A stretch of DNA of 64,000 nt from Alphaproteobacteria bacterium. GTDB taxonomy: Bacteria; Pseudomonadota; Alphaproteobacteria; Caulobacterales; Parvularculaceae. Made by a program: the position numbers and the translations under genes. Positions within the stretch are counted from its first letter, which is position 1. Each line of letters opens with the position of its first letter. Under the pieces are notes generated by a model that saw only the letters and a list, made by a program, of their open reading frames with translations, did no database searches and was not told the DNA's origin. Shown piece by piece: positions 18,827 to 28,233 of this stretch. Where the stretch lies: assembly GCA_030433215.1 (NCBI GenBank), contig JAUIMC010000016.1, positions 1 to 64,000 of the forward strand. Reading direction: 5' to 3'.

Positions 18827-19870
18827 TTAGTCGGCGAGCTGATAGCCCGGCGTCGAGCGGGAAATCTCGACTTCCTCGGGATTCATCTCCGCGCCGACTT
18901 CCGCAAAGAGCGGCGTCGAGAGATAGCGCTCCCCGGTATCCGGCAGCATGACGAGAATGGTCGTTCCCTTGGGCGCGGATTTCGCCACTTCCATGGCGCC
19001 GGCGAAGGTCGATCCGCCGGAAATGCCGGTGAAAATTCCTTCGCGCTGGGCGAGCGCCAGAGACCATTTCATGCCGTCGGCAGGCGGCGTCTTCACGATC
19101 TGATGAATGACGCCGGCCTCTACGGCCTCGGAAGTGATCTTCGGAATGAAATCCGGCGACCAGCCCTGGATCGGATGCGGCGTCCAGGCGGGGTGCGAGC
19201 TTTTCGGACTGCCGTCGGCGTTTCGCTCCTGCGGGGCGCCGCTCGACAGCATCGCGGCATCCGGCGGCTCGCAGACAACGATCTTGGTGTCCGGGCTTTC
19301 TTTTTTCAGCACGCGGGAAACGCCGGTGAGCGTGCCGCCGGTGCCGAAGCCCGTCACCCAGTAATCGAGCTTTTCGCCCTTGAAGGCGTCCATGATTTCC
19401 CGGCCCGTGGTGCGCTCATGCATGTCGGGATTGGCTTCGTTCTCGAACTGGCGGGTCAGGAACCAGCCGTTCTTTTCGGCAAGCTCCTTCGCCTTCTCCA
19501 CCATGCCGGTGCCTTTTTGCGTCGCCGGCGTGAGAATGACTTTCGCGCCCAGGAAACGCATCAACTTGCGCCGCTCTACGGAGAAGCTCTCCGCCATAGT
19601 GACGACCAGCGGATAGCCCTTGGCGGCGCAGACCATGGCGAGGCCGATGCCGGTATTCCCGCTAGTCGCCTCGACGACGGTCTGCCCCGGTTTCAGGGCG
19701 CCGGATTTTTCCGCCGCCTCGATGACGCCGAGCGCCAGACGATCCTTCACCGAGCTTAAGGGATTGAAATATTCGCATTTGACGAAAAGGTTCACGCCCT
19801 CCGGCGCGAGACGATTGATGCGCACAATCGGCGTGTTGCCAACCGTGCCGAGGATATTCTCGTGTTTCAT
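18827..19870 (-). CDS. cysK: Cysteine synthase A (O-acetylserine sulfhydrylase)
   Basis: PLP enzyme making cysteine from O-acetylserine and sulfide. 347 aa, somewhat longer than the usual 310-325. Motifs: GNTPIVRINRL, FNPLSSVKDRLAL with the PLP-binding lysine, EATSGNTGIGLAMVCAAKGY, and FGTGGTLTGVSRVLKK. The extra length is an insert after VVCEPPDAAML (SSGAPQERNADGSPKSSHPA) before HPIQGWSPDFIP. The end (LPDTGERYLSTPLF) is typical of the family. ATG 19870 (MKHENILG). A cystathionine beta-synthase-like activity cannot be excluded from sequence alone. Confidence 0.93.
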   Translation of the reverse strand: MKHENILGTVGNTPIVRINRLAPEGVNLFVKCEYFNPLSSVKDRLALGVIEAAEKSGALKPGQTVVEATSGNTGIGLAMVCAAKGYPLVVTMAESFSVERRKLMRFLGAKVILTPATQKGTGMVEKAKELAEKNGWFLTRQFENEANPDMHERTTGREIMDAFKGEKLDYWVTGFGTGGTLTGVSRVLKKESPDTKIVVCEPPDAAMLSSGAPQERNADGSPKSSHPAWTPHPIQGWSPDFIPKITSEAVEAGVIHQIVKTPPADGMKWSLALAQREGIFTGISGGSTFAGAMEVAKSAPKGTTILVMLPDTGERYLSTPLFAEVGAEMNPEEVEISRSTPGYQLAD

Positions 19871-19995
19871 GGCGATGTCTCCAGAGTTCGGCCGAGGTTT
19901 TACGCTCTTGAGGCCGCGCCATCAATGCGCCGGCGCCGCTGACGCCGGCATCATTTCTAATGCGGTTTATACGTTTCCTCCTGACGGCCAGTGCG

Positions 19996-21414
19996 CTATT
20001 CGCCTGCGCCGCCCGCAAGCGTCTTCAGGATAATGCTCCAGTGATCGAGCCCGGCGTAGAATTGGTCGACGGCCAGGCGTTCGTTCAGGCCGTGGGCGTA
20101 CATATCGCTCGGCTTGCTGAAAGCGCCGGAGATCGCCACCGTGTCATAGCCCAGCGTGCGATAATGCATGCCATCCGTGCCGCCGGATTCCATGTACGGG
20201 ATGATCGGCGCATCGACGCCGCGCGCTGCAAGCGAGGCTTCAATGGCGGCCAGCACGTCCGGGCGCAATGTCGATTCAGGACTTTCCGTCACATCGGTGA
20301 TCAACTTGAACTGCACCGCGTCGTTGTCGACCACTTTCTTCAGGGTTTCTTCCGTCGCCGCAGCGCCGACGCCCGGGAAGATGCGGCAATTGACGGTCGC
20401 CGTCGCCGATTGCGGCAGCGCGTTTTCCGCATGGCCGGCGCGCAGCATGGTGGCGATACAGGTCGTGCCGGTTGTCCCAACCGTTTCGGGATTGGCGCGC
20501 AAGGTCGCAATCGCCTTCTTGTCTTTCGGGTTGTCAGCGAACGCAATCATCGCATCGCCAAGCTCGCCGGGCACCACAGCCCCCGCCGCGCGGAAATAGG
20601 CGCGGGTCAGATCCGAATACCGAACGGGGAACTTATGGGCCTCGATTTTCTTCAGCGCATCGGCGAGTTCATAGATTGCATTGTCCGCCCGCGGACGCGA
20701 TGAGTGACCGCCCGGATTGGTAATGGTGAGTTCGAAAGTCGCGAAGGTCTTTTCCGCCCCCTGAACACGATACATCAAAGGCGTCCCATCCGGCGCGAGC
20801 GCACCGCCGCCTGCGTCGCTGTTCAATATGAATTCCGGATCGATATTCTCCGCCACATATTTGGCCTGCGCCTGGGTGGAGATCATCCCGGTTTCCTCAT
20901 CGCCGGAAATCACGAGCACCAGGTCGCGGGTCGGCGCCCACCCTTCTTTCTTGAGGCGGATAAAAGTCTGGGTGAGGTTCGTGACGCCATATTTGTTGTC
21001 GATGGTTCCGCGCCCGAAGAAATAGCCGTCTTCCTCGGTCAGCGTGAAGGGCGGACGCTCCCAGTCTTCCGGCAAGGCGTCGACCACGTCCATATGGGCG
21101 AGAAGCACGATGGGCTTTTCTGCGGGCTCGCCCCCGGCGCGGTAGAACACCATCAAGCCTTGCGTCGGCTCGCCTTCGCTGTCGTAATCCGTAACCTGAA
21201 TATCCTCGTCCGCGAAACCGGCGGCCTTGAACTCGCCGACCAGATAATCGACGAGCGGCGGCATCTGCTGGTGGCCGCGCGCTGAGCGGAAGGAAATCAC
21301 CTTCTCGTAAATGTCACGCGCCTGTTGCTCGTCAGCGGTGAGGTCGCGGGCCGAGGCCGGCGCAGCGGCAGCGAGGAAGGCGGCGGAAAGCGATAGAACA
21401 GAACGAAAAGTCAT
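19996..21414 (-). CDS. Exported M20 family metallopeptidase
   Basis: 472 aa zinc peptidase, probably periplasmic. Signal peptide MTFRSVLSLSAAFLAAAAPASA. M20 motifs: VLLAHMDVVDALPEDWERPP (metal-binding His and Asp), FFGRGTIDNKYGV (bridging Asp), ISGDEETGM (catalytic Glu pair), LNSDAGGG (metal Asp), and HGLNERL near the C-terminus (last metal His). The dimerisation lid lies between (TITNPGGHSSRP). It is similar to carboxypeptidase/dipeptidase-type M20 enzymes with a broad role in peptide use. ATG 21414 chosen for the signal peptide. Confidence 0.92.
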   Translation of the reverse strand: MTFRSVLSLSAAFLAAAAPASARDLTADEQQARDIYEKVISFRSARGHQQMPPLVDYLVGEFKAAGFADEDIQVTDYDSEGEPTQGLMVFYRAGGEPAEKPIVLLAHMDVVDALPEDWERPPFTLTEEDGYFFGRGTIDNKYGVTNLTQTFIRLKKEGWAPTRDLVLVISGDEETGMISTQAQAKYVAENIDPEFILNSDAGGGALAPDGTPLMYRVQGAEKTFATFELTITNPGGHSSRPRADNAIYELADALKKIEAHKFPVRYSDLTRAYFRAAGAVVPGELGDAMIAFADNPKDKKAIATLRANPETVGTTGTTCIATMLRAGHAENALPQSATATVNCRIFPGVGAAATEETLKKVVDNDAVQFKLITDVTESPESTLRPDVLAAIEASLAARGVDAPIIPYMESGGTDGMHYRTLGYDTVAISGAFSKPSDMYAHGLNERLAVDQFYAGLDHWSIILKTLAGGAGE

Positions 21415-21577
21415 TGAGGGCCTCTTGGGATAAGCGGCGCCGGGCGCCGCTGAAAACGCCAATCTATCGGATTTCCGGCATAATGCGAAAAGAAAGATCA
21501 GCGGCGGATTTCGGCCCCGCGCAACCGCCTGCCCCCCTTTTATTTGCTTATCTCATGGCAGGCGCCGCAGCGAAGGA

Positions 21578-22357
21578 TCATTCGGCGGCCCCCGGCCCTG
21601 TGGTCGAGGAGGCGTCAATCGCCCGGCCCCAGCGCGCCGCGACCTCTTTTTCAATCAATGGCGGCAGTTTCCGATAAAGCGCTGCAAGCGCTCGATACGA
21701 CTGGAGCCGGTCGACCGTTTGCAGCCGGATCGCCGACACTGCCGAAGCCGTCTTCCTGTTTTTGCATAATTCCTCAATGTCGTATTCGACGGAACCCATT
21801 GATCCGTATTCGTCATAGGCTTTTATGTCTGAAAACAGAACATGCTCCTCTACGGTGAAGCGATGATGCTCCGTAATGCGATAGACATTCTCGACCGCCT
21901 GATTCAAATGCCTGACCCGCCTGACGACATCCGACAGACCGGTCTTGATGTCTTCGTTTTCAATGACGACAAATGAGCCGCTTGACGTGAGTTCGTCATA
22001 GGTGCGGCTCGAGAATATCGGCGCGTTAATATAGCCAAGGGTTGAAATCGCGTACTCAATCTCGGCGCCGGCGTCAGCGGGAACCGCGCATTCGGCAAGC
22101 GCATCGAGAAACAGGGTCTGGCCGGCGGCCTGCCGGTCCAGCAGCCCGATCGTCCGGTCTATGGTTTCTATGCTTTGCTGCAGATCTTCGTGGAGGCGAA
22201 GCAGGTAGCCGTATTCTTTCGCGCGTTCGCCGCGCGCTGCATTCCAGTTGGAGACCTGTATGCCGATGAAGACGCCGACTACAACAATCAGGAAGTCCAG
22301 CGCGACCGCCGTCCAGTTCTGGGCTTTGACGTGTTCGATGACGCGGCGCAGCAGCAT
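21578..22357 (-). CDS. Single-pass membrane protein, DUF6090-like
   Basis: 259 aa. One N-terminal membrane segment, VALDFLIVVVGVFIGIQVSN followed by WNAARGERA, which resembles the conserved start of the DUF6090-type proteins of marine bacteria. A helical, probably periplasmic domain follows, with LHEDLQQSIETIDRTIGLLD, SSRTYDELTSSGSFVVIEN and RQVRHLNQ-like patches. No catalytic motif seen. ATG 22357. Monocistronic between the M20 gene and a divergent small membrane gene. Confidence 0.65.
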   Translation of the reverse strand: MLLRRVIEHVKAQNWTAVALDFLIVVVGVFIGIQVSNWNAARGERAKEYGYLLRLHEDLQQSIETIDRTIGLLDRQAAGQTLFLDALAECAVPADAGAEIEYAISTLGYINAPIFSSRTYDELTSSGSFVVIENEDIKTGLSDVVRRVRHLNQAVENVYRITEHHRFTVEEHVLFSDIKAYDEYGSMGSVEYDIEELCKNRKTASAVSAIRLQTVDRLQSYRALAALYRKLPPLIEKEVAARWGRAIDASSTTGPGAAE

Positions 22358-22530
22358 GGATTTTCCCCGATTCCCGGTCTTTTAGCATAGTTTGCAAAAG
22401 CCGGGCACGGCCAAACGCCGGCGCGCCGCAGACGCACCGGTTAGAATCTGTTGCCCCATGCGCTTTTTCCGGCCAACAATGGGCCGGGGTGCAAGGCCGC
22501 AACGGCCCTGCAAATAATGGGGTTGGGGCA

Positions 22531-22857
22531 ATGGAGCAGATTTCTGCTTTCTTTTCCGAATTGCTGGAATGGGCGCGCGAAGGCTATGCCCAGATCAACG
22601 CGCTGCAAGGCTTGATTATCGCTCTTTATGCAACGTCGAAGCTTACAAGCTGGGGGCGGATTTTCGTTGTGGCCGTCAGCGCCAGCATCGTTCACGCGAT
22701 CGCTGATTTTCTGCTGCCGGCCATCGTCAACGATACGGCGCCGAACCTGCCGCCGGTGCTCGAAGGCGATTACTGGAAATATCTCGCGGTTCTCTATCTC
22801 GGCTATGTCGTGCTGATCGCGTTGTTCTATATGGTGAAGAAAACGCTGATGAAGTAA
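22531..22857 (+). CDS. Small membrane protein of unknown function
   Basis: 108 aa with about three hydrophobic segments: LQGLIIALYATSKL, RIFVVAVSASIVHAIADFLL and YLAVLYLGYVVLIALFYMV, ending in KKTLMK. ATG 22531 (MEQISAF) follows GGGGTTGGGG. Family not recognised. It converges on gatB; the short palindrome across both stops (about 22853-22873) could act as a shared hairpin but has no T-tract. Confidence 0.7.
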   Translation: MEQISAFFSELLEWAREGYAQINALQGLIIALYATSKLTSWGRIFVVAVSASIVHAIADFLLPAIVNDTAPNLPPVLEGDYWKYLAVLYLGYVVLIALFYMVKKTLMK

Positions 22858-22867
22858 GCGCGAGCGC

Positions 22868-24373
22868 TTACTCCAGCCCGAGTTTCGCCTTCAGGATCTC
22901 GTTGACGGCCTGCGGGTTCGCCTTGCCGCCGGACGCCTTCATCACCTGGCCCACGAACCAGCCCATGGTCTTGGGCTTTTCCTTGACCTTTTCGGCCTGG
23001 TCCGGATTAGCGGCGATGATCTCGTCGACGATCTTTTCGATGGCGGCGGCATCCGTCACCTGTTTGAGGCCGCGCTTTTCGACAATGTCGGCGGGTGAAC
23101 CGGTTTCCTCGCCTTCGAACATCAGAGCAAAGACGTCTTTGGCGATCTTGCCGGAGATGGTGCCGTCCTTGATGAGGCCAATCAGCTCGCCGAGCTGCGC
23201 GGCGGAGACGGGACTGTCTTCAATCTCCTTGCCGGCTTTGTTGAGCGCGCCGAAAAGCTCGCCCGTCACCCAGTTCGACGCGAGCTTGCCGTCGCCGCAT
23301 TTCGCTACTTCCTCGAAGTAAGCGGCGCTCGCCTTGTCGGCGGCGAGGACGGAGGCGTCGTAGGCGGACAGCCCGTATTCATTGATGAAGCGGTGCTTTT
23401 TGGCGTCGGGGAGTTCGGGAAGCCCCGCCTTGATCTCGTCGACCCAGGCCTGCTCGAATTCCAGCGGCAGAAGATCCGGGTCCGGAAAATAGCGGTAGTC
23501 ATGCGCGTCTTCCTTGGAGCGCATGGTGCGGGTCGTGCCAGACTTCACGTCGAAGAGGCGCGTTTCCTGATCGATCTCGCCGCCGCCTTCGAGCACTTCG
23601 ATCTGGCGGCGCGCTTCATAGTCGATCACCTGCTTCACATAGCGGATCGAGTTGACGTTCTTGGTTTCCGTGCGCGTGCCGAGATGGCTGAAGTCGCCCG
23701 TCTCCTGGAACTTCGCGTAGCTGCCGGCGCGGCAGACCGAGACGTTCACGTCGGCGCGCATGGAGCCTTCCTCCATATTGCCGTCGCAGGTGCCGAGATA
23801 GCGCACGATGGAGCGCAGCTTCGTGAAATAGGCGGCGCCCTCGTCGGCGGTGCGCATGTGAGGCTTGGAGACGATCTCCATCAGCGCCACGCCGGAGCGG
23901 TTGAGATCGACGTAAGACTCTTTCGGCGCAAGATCGTGGATCGACTTGCCCGCGTCCTGTTCGAGATGCAGCCGCTCGATGCCGACAATGATGGTCTCGC
24001 CGGGCTCGACCTCGACCTCGATCTCGCCCTCCCCGACAATCGGGTCTTTATATTGCGAGATCTGATAGCCTTGCGGCAGGTCGGGATAGAAATAGTTCTT
24101 GCGGTCGAAACGCGACCAGGTGTTGATCTTGGCGTTGAGGCCGAGCCCCGTGCGGATCGCCTGTTCGACGCAATATTTGTTGATGACGGGCAGCATCCCC
24201 GGCATGGCGGCGTCGACGAGCGAGACATTCTCGTTCGGCCCCGCGCCATATTCAGCCGAGGCGCCCGAGAACAGCTTCGATTTCGAGCTCACCTGCGCAT
24301 GGACCTCAAGGCCCACAACGACCTCCCAGTCGCCCGTCGTCCCTTGCAGCAGTTTTGTCGGCTCCGCGCCCAT
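22868..24373 (-). CDS. gatB: Asp-tRNA(Asn)/Glu-tRNA(Gln) amidotransferase subunit B
   Basis: tRNA-binding subunit of GatCAB, which converts Glu-tRNA(Gln) and/or Asp-tRNA(Asn) to the cognate amide forms. 501 aa. Conserved [19 protein letters not shown] at the start, [43 protein letters not shown] and [18 protein letters not shown]. The C-terminal YqeY-like tail domain ends LGWF-like ([19 protein letters not shown]). ATG 24373. It is separated from gatC and gatA (26414-28194) by a hydrolase and a desaturase, all but the last on the same strand. Confidence 0.97.
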   Translation of the reverse strand: MGAEPTKLLQGTTGDWEVVVGLEVHAQVSSKSKLFSGASAEYGAGPNENVSLVDAAMPGMLPVINKYCVEQAIRTGLGLNAKINTWSRFDRKNYFYPDLPQGYQISQYKDPIVGEGEIEVEVEPGETIIVGIERLHLEQDAGKSIHDLAPKESYVDLNRSGVALMEIVSKPHMRTADEGAAYFTKLRSIVRYLGTCDGNMEEGSMRADVNVSVCRAGSYAKFQETGDFSHLGTRTETKNVNSIRYVKQVIDYEARRQIEVLEGGGEIDQETRLFDVKSGTTRTMRSKEDAHDYRYFPDPDLLPLEFEQAWVDEIKAGLPELPDAKKHRFINEYGLSAYDASVLAADKASAAYFEEVAKCGDGKLASNWVTGELFGALNKAGKEIEDSPVSAAQLGELIGLIKDGTISGKIAKDVFALMFEGEETGSPADIVEKRGLKQVTDAAAIEKIVDEIIAANPDQAEKVKEKPKTMGWFVGQVMKASGGKANPQAVNEILKAKLGLE

Positions 24374-24442
24374 GGTCGTCCTCGTCTTAAAACCAGAGTC
24401 AGGCGGTTTTGCCTGCGCTTTGCGCCGGTTGCAAGCCGCCCG

Positions 24443-25201
24443 TCACCCCTCCGCCCGCTCGATGACGCGCCCGATAGCCTTATGGAGGCGGCGGGGATAT
24501 TGCAGCTCCAGATAGTGGGTGCCGGCGGGAATGATCTCCATCTCGCCCTTGCCCTCGGGCAGCGCGTCCATCAGCCGTCTGGCGTTGGATTTCGGGACGA
24601 TGGCGTCAAAATCGCCGTGCAGCACTTCCACGGGCGCGGCGATCCCCGACAGCCGCTCGAGGATCGGGCCGATCTGGGTCCGCCGTCCGGCGACCTCTTT
24701 ACGGACCTTCATCCAGCGGTTCGGCACATAGGACTCGATCCCCTCCACATCCCCCAGCTTTTCGATATGCAGGGCGTAGTCGTGCGGCTCCTCGATGAGC
24801 GCCGCGACCGTGACGACGCCTTTCACGGCCTCGGGAAAGTCGAGCGCGGTTTTAAGCGCCAGCTCGCCGCCATAGGAAACGCCGAGCGTGATGATCTTCT
24901 TGTCGCCGAACTCGCCACCCCCGCAGGAGGCCGGCAGGAAGGGGCGCGCGGCGGCCACCTGATCCTCGAAGTCGGGATAGACCTGGGGCTGGCGGCGCCC
25001 GAAACCGGGCCGCGACAGAACCACCATGTCGAGCCCCGGCGGCGCCGTTGTCAGAAGCCGGGTGAAGAGAAACTTGTTGCAGGGCGTGCCGGGAAAAACG
25101 ATGACCCGCCAGTCGCCGTCGCCCTCGCGGTGAAACGCATCGTTCTCCAGCGGCTCGGGCAAGGGCGCGACATAGCTGATTTCCTTAAAATCCCCGAACA
25201 T
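24443..25201 (-). CDS. Alpha/beta hydrolase
   Basis: 252 aa, no signal peptide. Canonical triad in order: nucleophile elbow GVSYGG (Ser about 109), acid HGDFDAIVP (Asp), and C-terminal THYLELQYP (His). An early VIFPGTPCNKF corresponds to the oxyanion HG-type strand. Substrate unknown; may act as an esterase or lipase-like enzyme. ATG 25201 (MFGDFKE). Divergent from the desaturase with about 97 bp between the starts. Confidence 0.82.
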   Translation of the reverse strand: MFGDFKEISYVAPLPEPLENDAFHREGDGDWRVIVFPGTPCNKFLFTRLLTTAPPGLDMVVLSRPGFGRRQPQVYPDFEDQVAAARPFLPASCGGGEFGDKKIITLGVSYGGELALKTALDFPEAVKGVVTVAALIEEPHDYALHIEKLGDVEGIESYVPNRWMKVRKEVAGRRTQIGPILERLSGIAAPVEVLHGDFDAIVPKSNARRLMDALPEGKGEMEIIPAGTHYLELQYPRRLHKAIGRVIERAEG

Positions 25202-25230
25202 ACGGGCGCAGCCCCTTGATCTCGCTCAAA

Positions 25231-25258
25231 TTGTTTCGATGTGGAATTATGTTACACT
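25231..25258 (+). promoter_or_regulatory. Candidate sigma-70 promoter of the desaturase gene
   Basis: TTGTTT at 25231-25236 and TACACT at 25253-25258 with a 16 bp spacer, in an AT-rich island of this GC-rich sequence. Transcription would start near 25265, downstream of the first ATG in the frame (25239), which supports the GTG start at 25299. Confidence 0.35.
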
Positions 25259-25298
25259 AACGAGTGTCGGGAAAGCCCGGAACCGGAAGAGAATTTGC

Positions 25299-26207
25299 GT
25301 GGCCGTTCAAGAAGTCCAAAGCCTGCGGGATCTGAAGATCCTCGCCGTCTCGGAAACAAGGGGTTTCCAGTGGCCGACGCTGGCCTTTTCGTTCCTTGTC
25401 ATCTCCATGACCATTCTCGGCATTGTCCTTGGCGCGGCGGGCGTGGTTCCGCTCTGGGCCGCGATGCTCTGGAATTCGTTCTGGATGGCGCAGGGCTACA
25501 CCGCCGCCCATGAATGCGCCCACCGCAATCTCAACGGCAAGCACCGCAAGCTGCGCTGGCTGAACGACGTCTTCGGCGTTGCGGGCTTTTCCTTCACGCT
25601 GCATTCCTACACCGTGCATTGCCATGTGCACCGGCTGCATCACGCGCACACGAACGATCCCGAGCGCGACACCGACGCCTGGGTCTCTGACGCGCCGAAC
25701 CTGCCCGCCGCGATCCTGCGGGCGCTGGCGTTCTATTTTCACACGAATTATTTCGTCGTGAAGATTTTCCCGCTGGTGCAGAACAAGCGCAAATTCCTCA
25801 TCCGCGGCTTTCTGGAAACCGCGATCCCCTTCGCGATCATCATTACGCTGTCGCTCATGGGCTACTGGCGCGAGGTCATCATGCTCTCGGTGATCCCGAC
25901 CATTCTCGCCTTCGCGCTGGTGAGCTTTTTCATCGACTGGCTGCCGCACCATTATGAAGGCGATCACTCGGACCCGATGAAACAGACCTATATCGTGGTG
26001 CCGTCAAAAGGCCTGCGCGGCTGGCTCTACAAATGGGCGTACAACTTCCACAATTACCACCTCATCCACCATCTCGTCCCGAGCGTGCCGTGGTATGCGT
26101 GGGAGCGGACCTTCGAGAAGTCGGAGAAGTATCTTCAGGGCGCGGGCGCGCGGATTTATTATCCGGGCGACGCTGGCGCGCATCCCTCGCCCGTCCCGGC
26201 GGAATAA
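25299..26207 (+). CDS. Membrane fatty acid desaturase family protein
   Basis: 302 aa integral membrane di-iron enzyme that introduces a double bond (or hydroxyl) into an acyl or related lipid chain. Three histidine boxes are present: HECAH (about residue 70), HVHRLHH (about 108) and HNYHLIHH (about 251). Hydrophobic segments flank them (LAFSFLVISMTILGIVLGAA; AIIITLSLMGY; VIPTILAFALVSFF). I chose GTG 25299 (VAVQEVQS) because GGAAGA precedes it and a likely promoter lies between it and the upstream ATG 25239. Substrate specificity cannot be read from sequence. Confidence 0.85.
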   Translation: MAVQEVQSLRDLKILAVSETRGFQWPTLAFSFLVISMTILGIVLGAAGVVPLWAAMLWNSFWMAQGYTAAHECAHRNLNGKHRKLRWLNDVFGVAGFSFTLHSYTVHCHVHRLHHAHTNDPERDTDAWVSDAPNLPAAILRALAFYFHTNYFVVKIFPLVQNKRKFLIRGFLETAIPFAIIITLSLMGYWREVIMLSVIPTILAFALVSFFIDWLPHHYEGDHSDPMKQTYIVVPSKGLRGWLYKWAYNFHNYHLIHHLVPSVPWYAWERTFEKSEKYLQGAGARIYYPGDAGAHPSPVPAE

Positions 26208-26250
26208 TCCGGCCGCTCAAACCCTGCGTACTGTGTTGCATCCGGCGCAT

Positions 26251-26348
26251 CCCCACGCTTTAAGCGTGGGGTCCAACGCCCTACTTACCAAAGCAACGCA
26301 ACGCTTGCGGATTCTTCAGACGATGGACGCCACGGTTAAACCGTGGCG
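26251..26348. repeat. Paired palindromic repeat, copy A (GTGGGG/CCACG family)
   Basis: Two hairpins. Hairpin 1 at 26251-26271 has stem CCCCACGC / GCGTGGGG and loop TTTAA. Hairpin 2 at 26328-26348 has stem CGCCACGG / CCGTGGCG and loop TTAAA, preceded by TGGA and followed by AGTCGC. The same pair occurs at 42254-42326 with compensating base changes. It lies between the desaturase and gatA, which converge. Likely a REP/BIME-like mobile repeat. Nothing else is seen in 26208-26413. Confidence 0.75.
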
Positions 26349-26413
26349 AGTCGCGGGTGAGAATTTTTCGCTCTCTCAACAAAACGACCTGTTTCGCTGC
26401 AAACGAAAAAACC

Positions 26414-27895
26414 TTACGCCCACCACTCATTCGGGCGCTTGTTTGCCCCGGCGGCCTGTTCCAGCGCGAACATGCCCTTGAACATGGTCTCTTCGTCAAA
26501 GGGCTTCGCCAGAAGCTGCAAGCCCAGCGGCAGTCCCTGACGGTCATAGCCCGCCGGCACCGAAGCGCCCGGCAGCCCCGCAAGGTTCGCGGTGACGGTG
26601 AAGACGTCGTTCAGATACATCTGCACCGGATCGTTCATCTTCTCGCCGAGCGCGAAGGCCGCCGACGGCGCCGCGGGCGTCAGGATGAGATCGACCTTGG
26701 AGAAGGCGTCCGTGAACTCGTCGAAGATGCGTTTGCGCACTTTCTGGGCGCGCAGATAATAAGCGTCGTAGTAACCGGCGGAGAGAACGTAAGTGCCGAT
26801 TAGAATGCGGCGCTTGACCTCGTCGCCGAAGCCCTCGGCGCGCGTTTCCTCATACATCGAGGTGATGTCGGTGTATTCTTTCGCGCGCAGCCCGTATTTG
26901 ACGCCGTCATAGCGCGCGAGGTTTGAGGAGGCTTCCGCCGGCGCGACGATGTAATAGACGGGCAGCGCGTATTTGGTCATGGGGAGCGAGATGTCGACGA
27001 TCTCGCAGCCCGCATCCTTCATCCAGGCGATGCCGTCCGCCCATAGTTTCTCGATCTCCTCGGGCATGCCGTCGACGCGATATTCCTTCGGCACGCCGAT
27101 CTTCAGGCCTTTGAGGGACTGGCCGAGCACCGCCTCGTAATCGGGCACCGGACGATCGACGGAGGTGGAATCCTTAGGGTCGTGCCCCGCCATGGATTTC
27201 AGCATGATCGCCGCGTCGCGCACGTCCTGGGCGATCGGGCCCGCCTGATCGAGCGAGGACGCGAAGGCGACGACGCCCCAGCGCGAGACGCGGCCATAGG
27301 TGGGCTTCACGCCAACCGTATTGGTGAGCGAGGCCGGCTGGCGGATCGAGCCGCCCGTGTCGGTCGCCGTCGCGGCGGCGCAGAGCCGCGCGGACACCGA
27401 CGCCGACGACCCGCCGGACGACCCGCCCGGCGTCAGATCCGTATTGCCGCCGTCTGAACGCCGCCACGGATTGACGACATTGCCGTAAAAGCTCGTCTCG
27501 TTGGAGGAGCCCATGGCGAACTCGTCCATATTGAGCTTGCCGAGCATCACCCCGCCGTCGCGCCAGAGCTGGCTCGTCACGGTCGATTCATAACGGGGCT
27601 TGAAGCCGTCGAGAATGTGCGAGCCGGCGGTCGTTAAAACGTCCTCGGTGCAGAACAGGTCCTTGATGCCGAGCGGCACGCCTTCGAGCGGCCCGCCCTC
27701 GCCTTTGGCGAGTTTCGCGTCGGACGCTTTCGCCATGTCGCGGGCCTTGTCGGCGGTGACGGTGACATAGGCGTTCAGCGCTTTGGCTTTTTCGATGCGC
27801 CCGAGATAGGCGTCGGTCGCTTCGAGCGAGGTAATCTCTTTCGCTTTCAGAGCGTCGCGCAGTTTTGCGAGGGTGAGATCGGCGGGATTCGTCAT
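26414..27895 (-). CDS. gatA: Asp-tRNA(Asn)/Glu-tRNA(Gln) amidotransferase subunit A
   Basis: Glutaminase subunit of GatCAB and member of the amidase-signature family. 493 aa. Ser-cisSer-Lys triad: [10 protein letters not shown] (Lys), [17 protein letters not shown] (cis-Ser), [13 protein letters not shown] (nucleophile Ser), then [16 protein letters not shown] 27895 overlaps the TGA stop of gatC, so the two are translationally coupled. gatB lies about 2 kb further on. Confidence 0.97.
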   Translation of the reverse strand: MTNPADLTLAKLRDALKAKEITSLEATDAYLGRIEKAKALNAYVTVTADKARDMAKASDAKLAKGEGGPLEGVPLGIKDLFCTEDVLTTAGSHILDGFKPRYESTVTSQLWRDGGVMLGKLNMDEFAMGSSNETSFYGNVVNPWRRSDGGNTDLTPGGSSGGSSASVSARLCAAATATDTGGSIRQPASLTNTVGVKPTYGRVSRWGVVAFASSLDQAGPIAQDVRDAAIMLKSMAGHDPKDSTSVDRPVPDYEAVLGQSLKGLKIGVPKEYRVDGMPEEIEKLWADGIAWMKDAGCEIVDISLPMTKYALPVYYIVAPAEASSNLARYDGVKYGLRAKEYTDITSMYEETRAEGFGDEVKRRILIGTYVLSAGYYDAYYLRAQKVRKRIFDEFTDAFSKVDLILTPAAPSAAFALGEKMNDPVQMYLNDVFTVTANLAGLPGASVPAGYDRQGLPLGLQLLAKPFDEETMFKGMFALEQAAGANKRPNEWWA

Positions 27896-28194
27896 TATTC
27901 AACCACCTTCGGCACGACGAAAAAGTTGTCTTCGGTCTTCGGCGCATTGGCGACGACGTTGTCCGCCTGGCCGCCGCCCGTGGGTCCGTCCTGAAGCGCG
28001 TCCTCGCGCATGGGGAGTTTCACGTCGACGGCCGACGCCATGGCCTCGACGCCCTCGACATCGACCTCGTTCAACTGCTCGATCCAGCCGAGAATGCCGG
28101 ACAGCTCGTTGGCCAGCGGCTCGAGGCGCTGTTCCGGTTCGGCGATGCGCGCGAGCTTCGCGACCTTGCGCACGGTCTCCTTATCGATGGACAT
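27895..28194 (-). CDS. gatC: Asp-tRNA(Asn)/Glu-tRNA(Gln) amidotransferase subunit C
   Basis: 99 aa linker subunit that stabilises GatA-GatB. Typical [20 protein letters not shown] near the start and [19 protein letters not shown], then [20 protein letters not shown] with the family's LREDxV-like stretch. ATG 28194. Stop overlaps the gatA start. Confidence 0.95.
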   Translation of the reverse strand: MSIDKETVRKVAKLARIAEPEQRLEPLANELSGILGWIEQLNEVDVEGVEAMASAVDVKLPMREDALQDGPTGGGQADNVVANAPKTEDNFFVVPKVVE

Positions 28195-28233
28195 GAGGCT
28201 CTCTTTGACTGTCTGAAGCAGCCAATGGACCTA

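Noticed and set aside
22853-22873. Palindrome AGTAAGCGC / GCGCTTACT across two convergent stop codons
   Set aside because: Probably a product of the two overlapping stop regions; no T-tract.
26208-26413. Possible CRISPR or tRNA in the repeat-rich gap
   Set aside because: Only two hairpins, not equally spaced direct repeats; no cloverleaf or TpsiC-like sequence seen.
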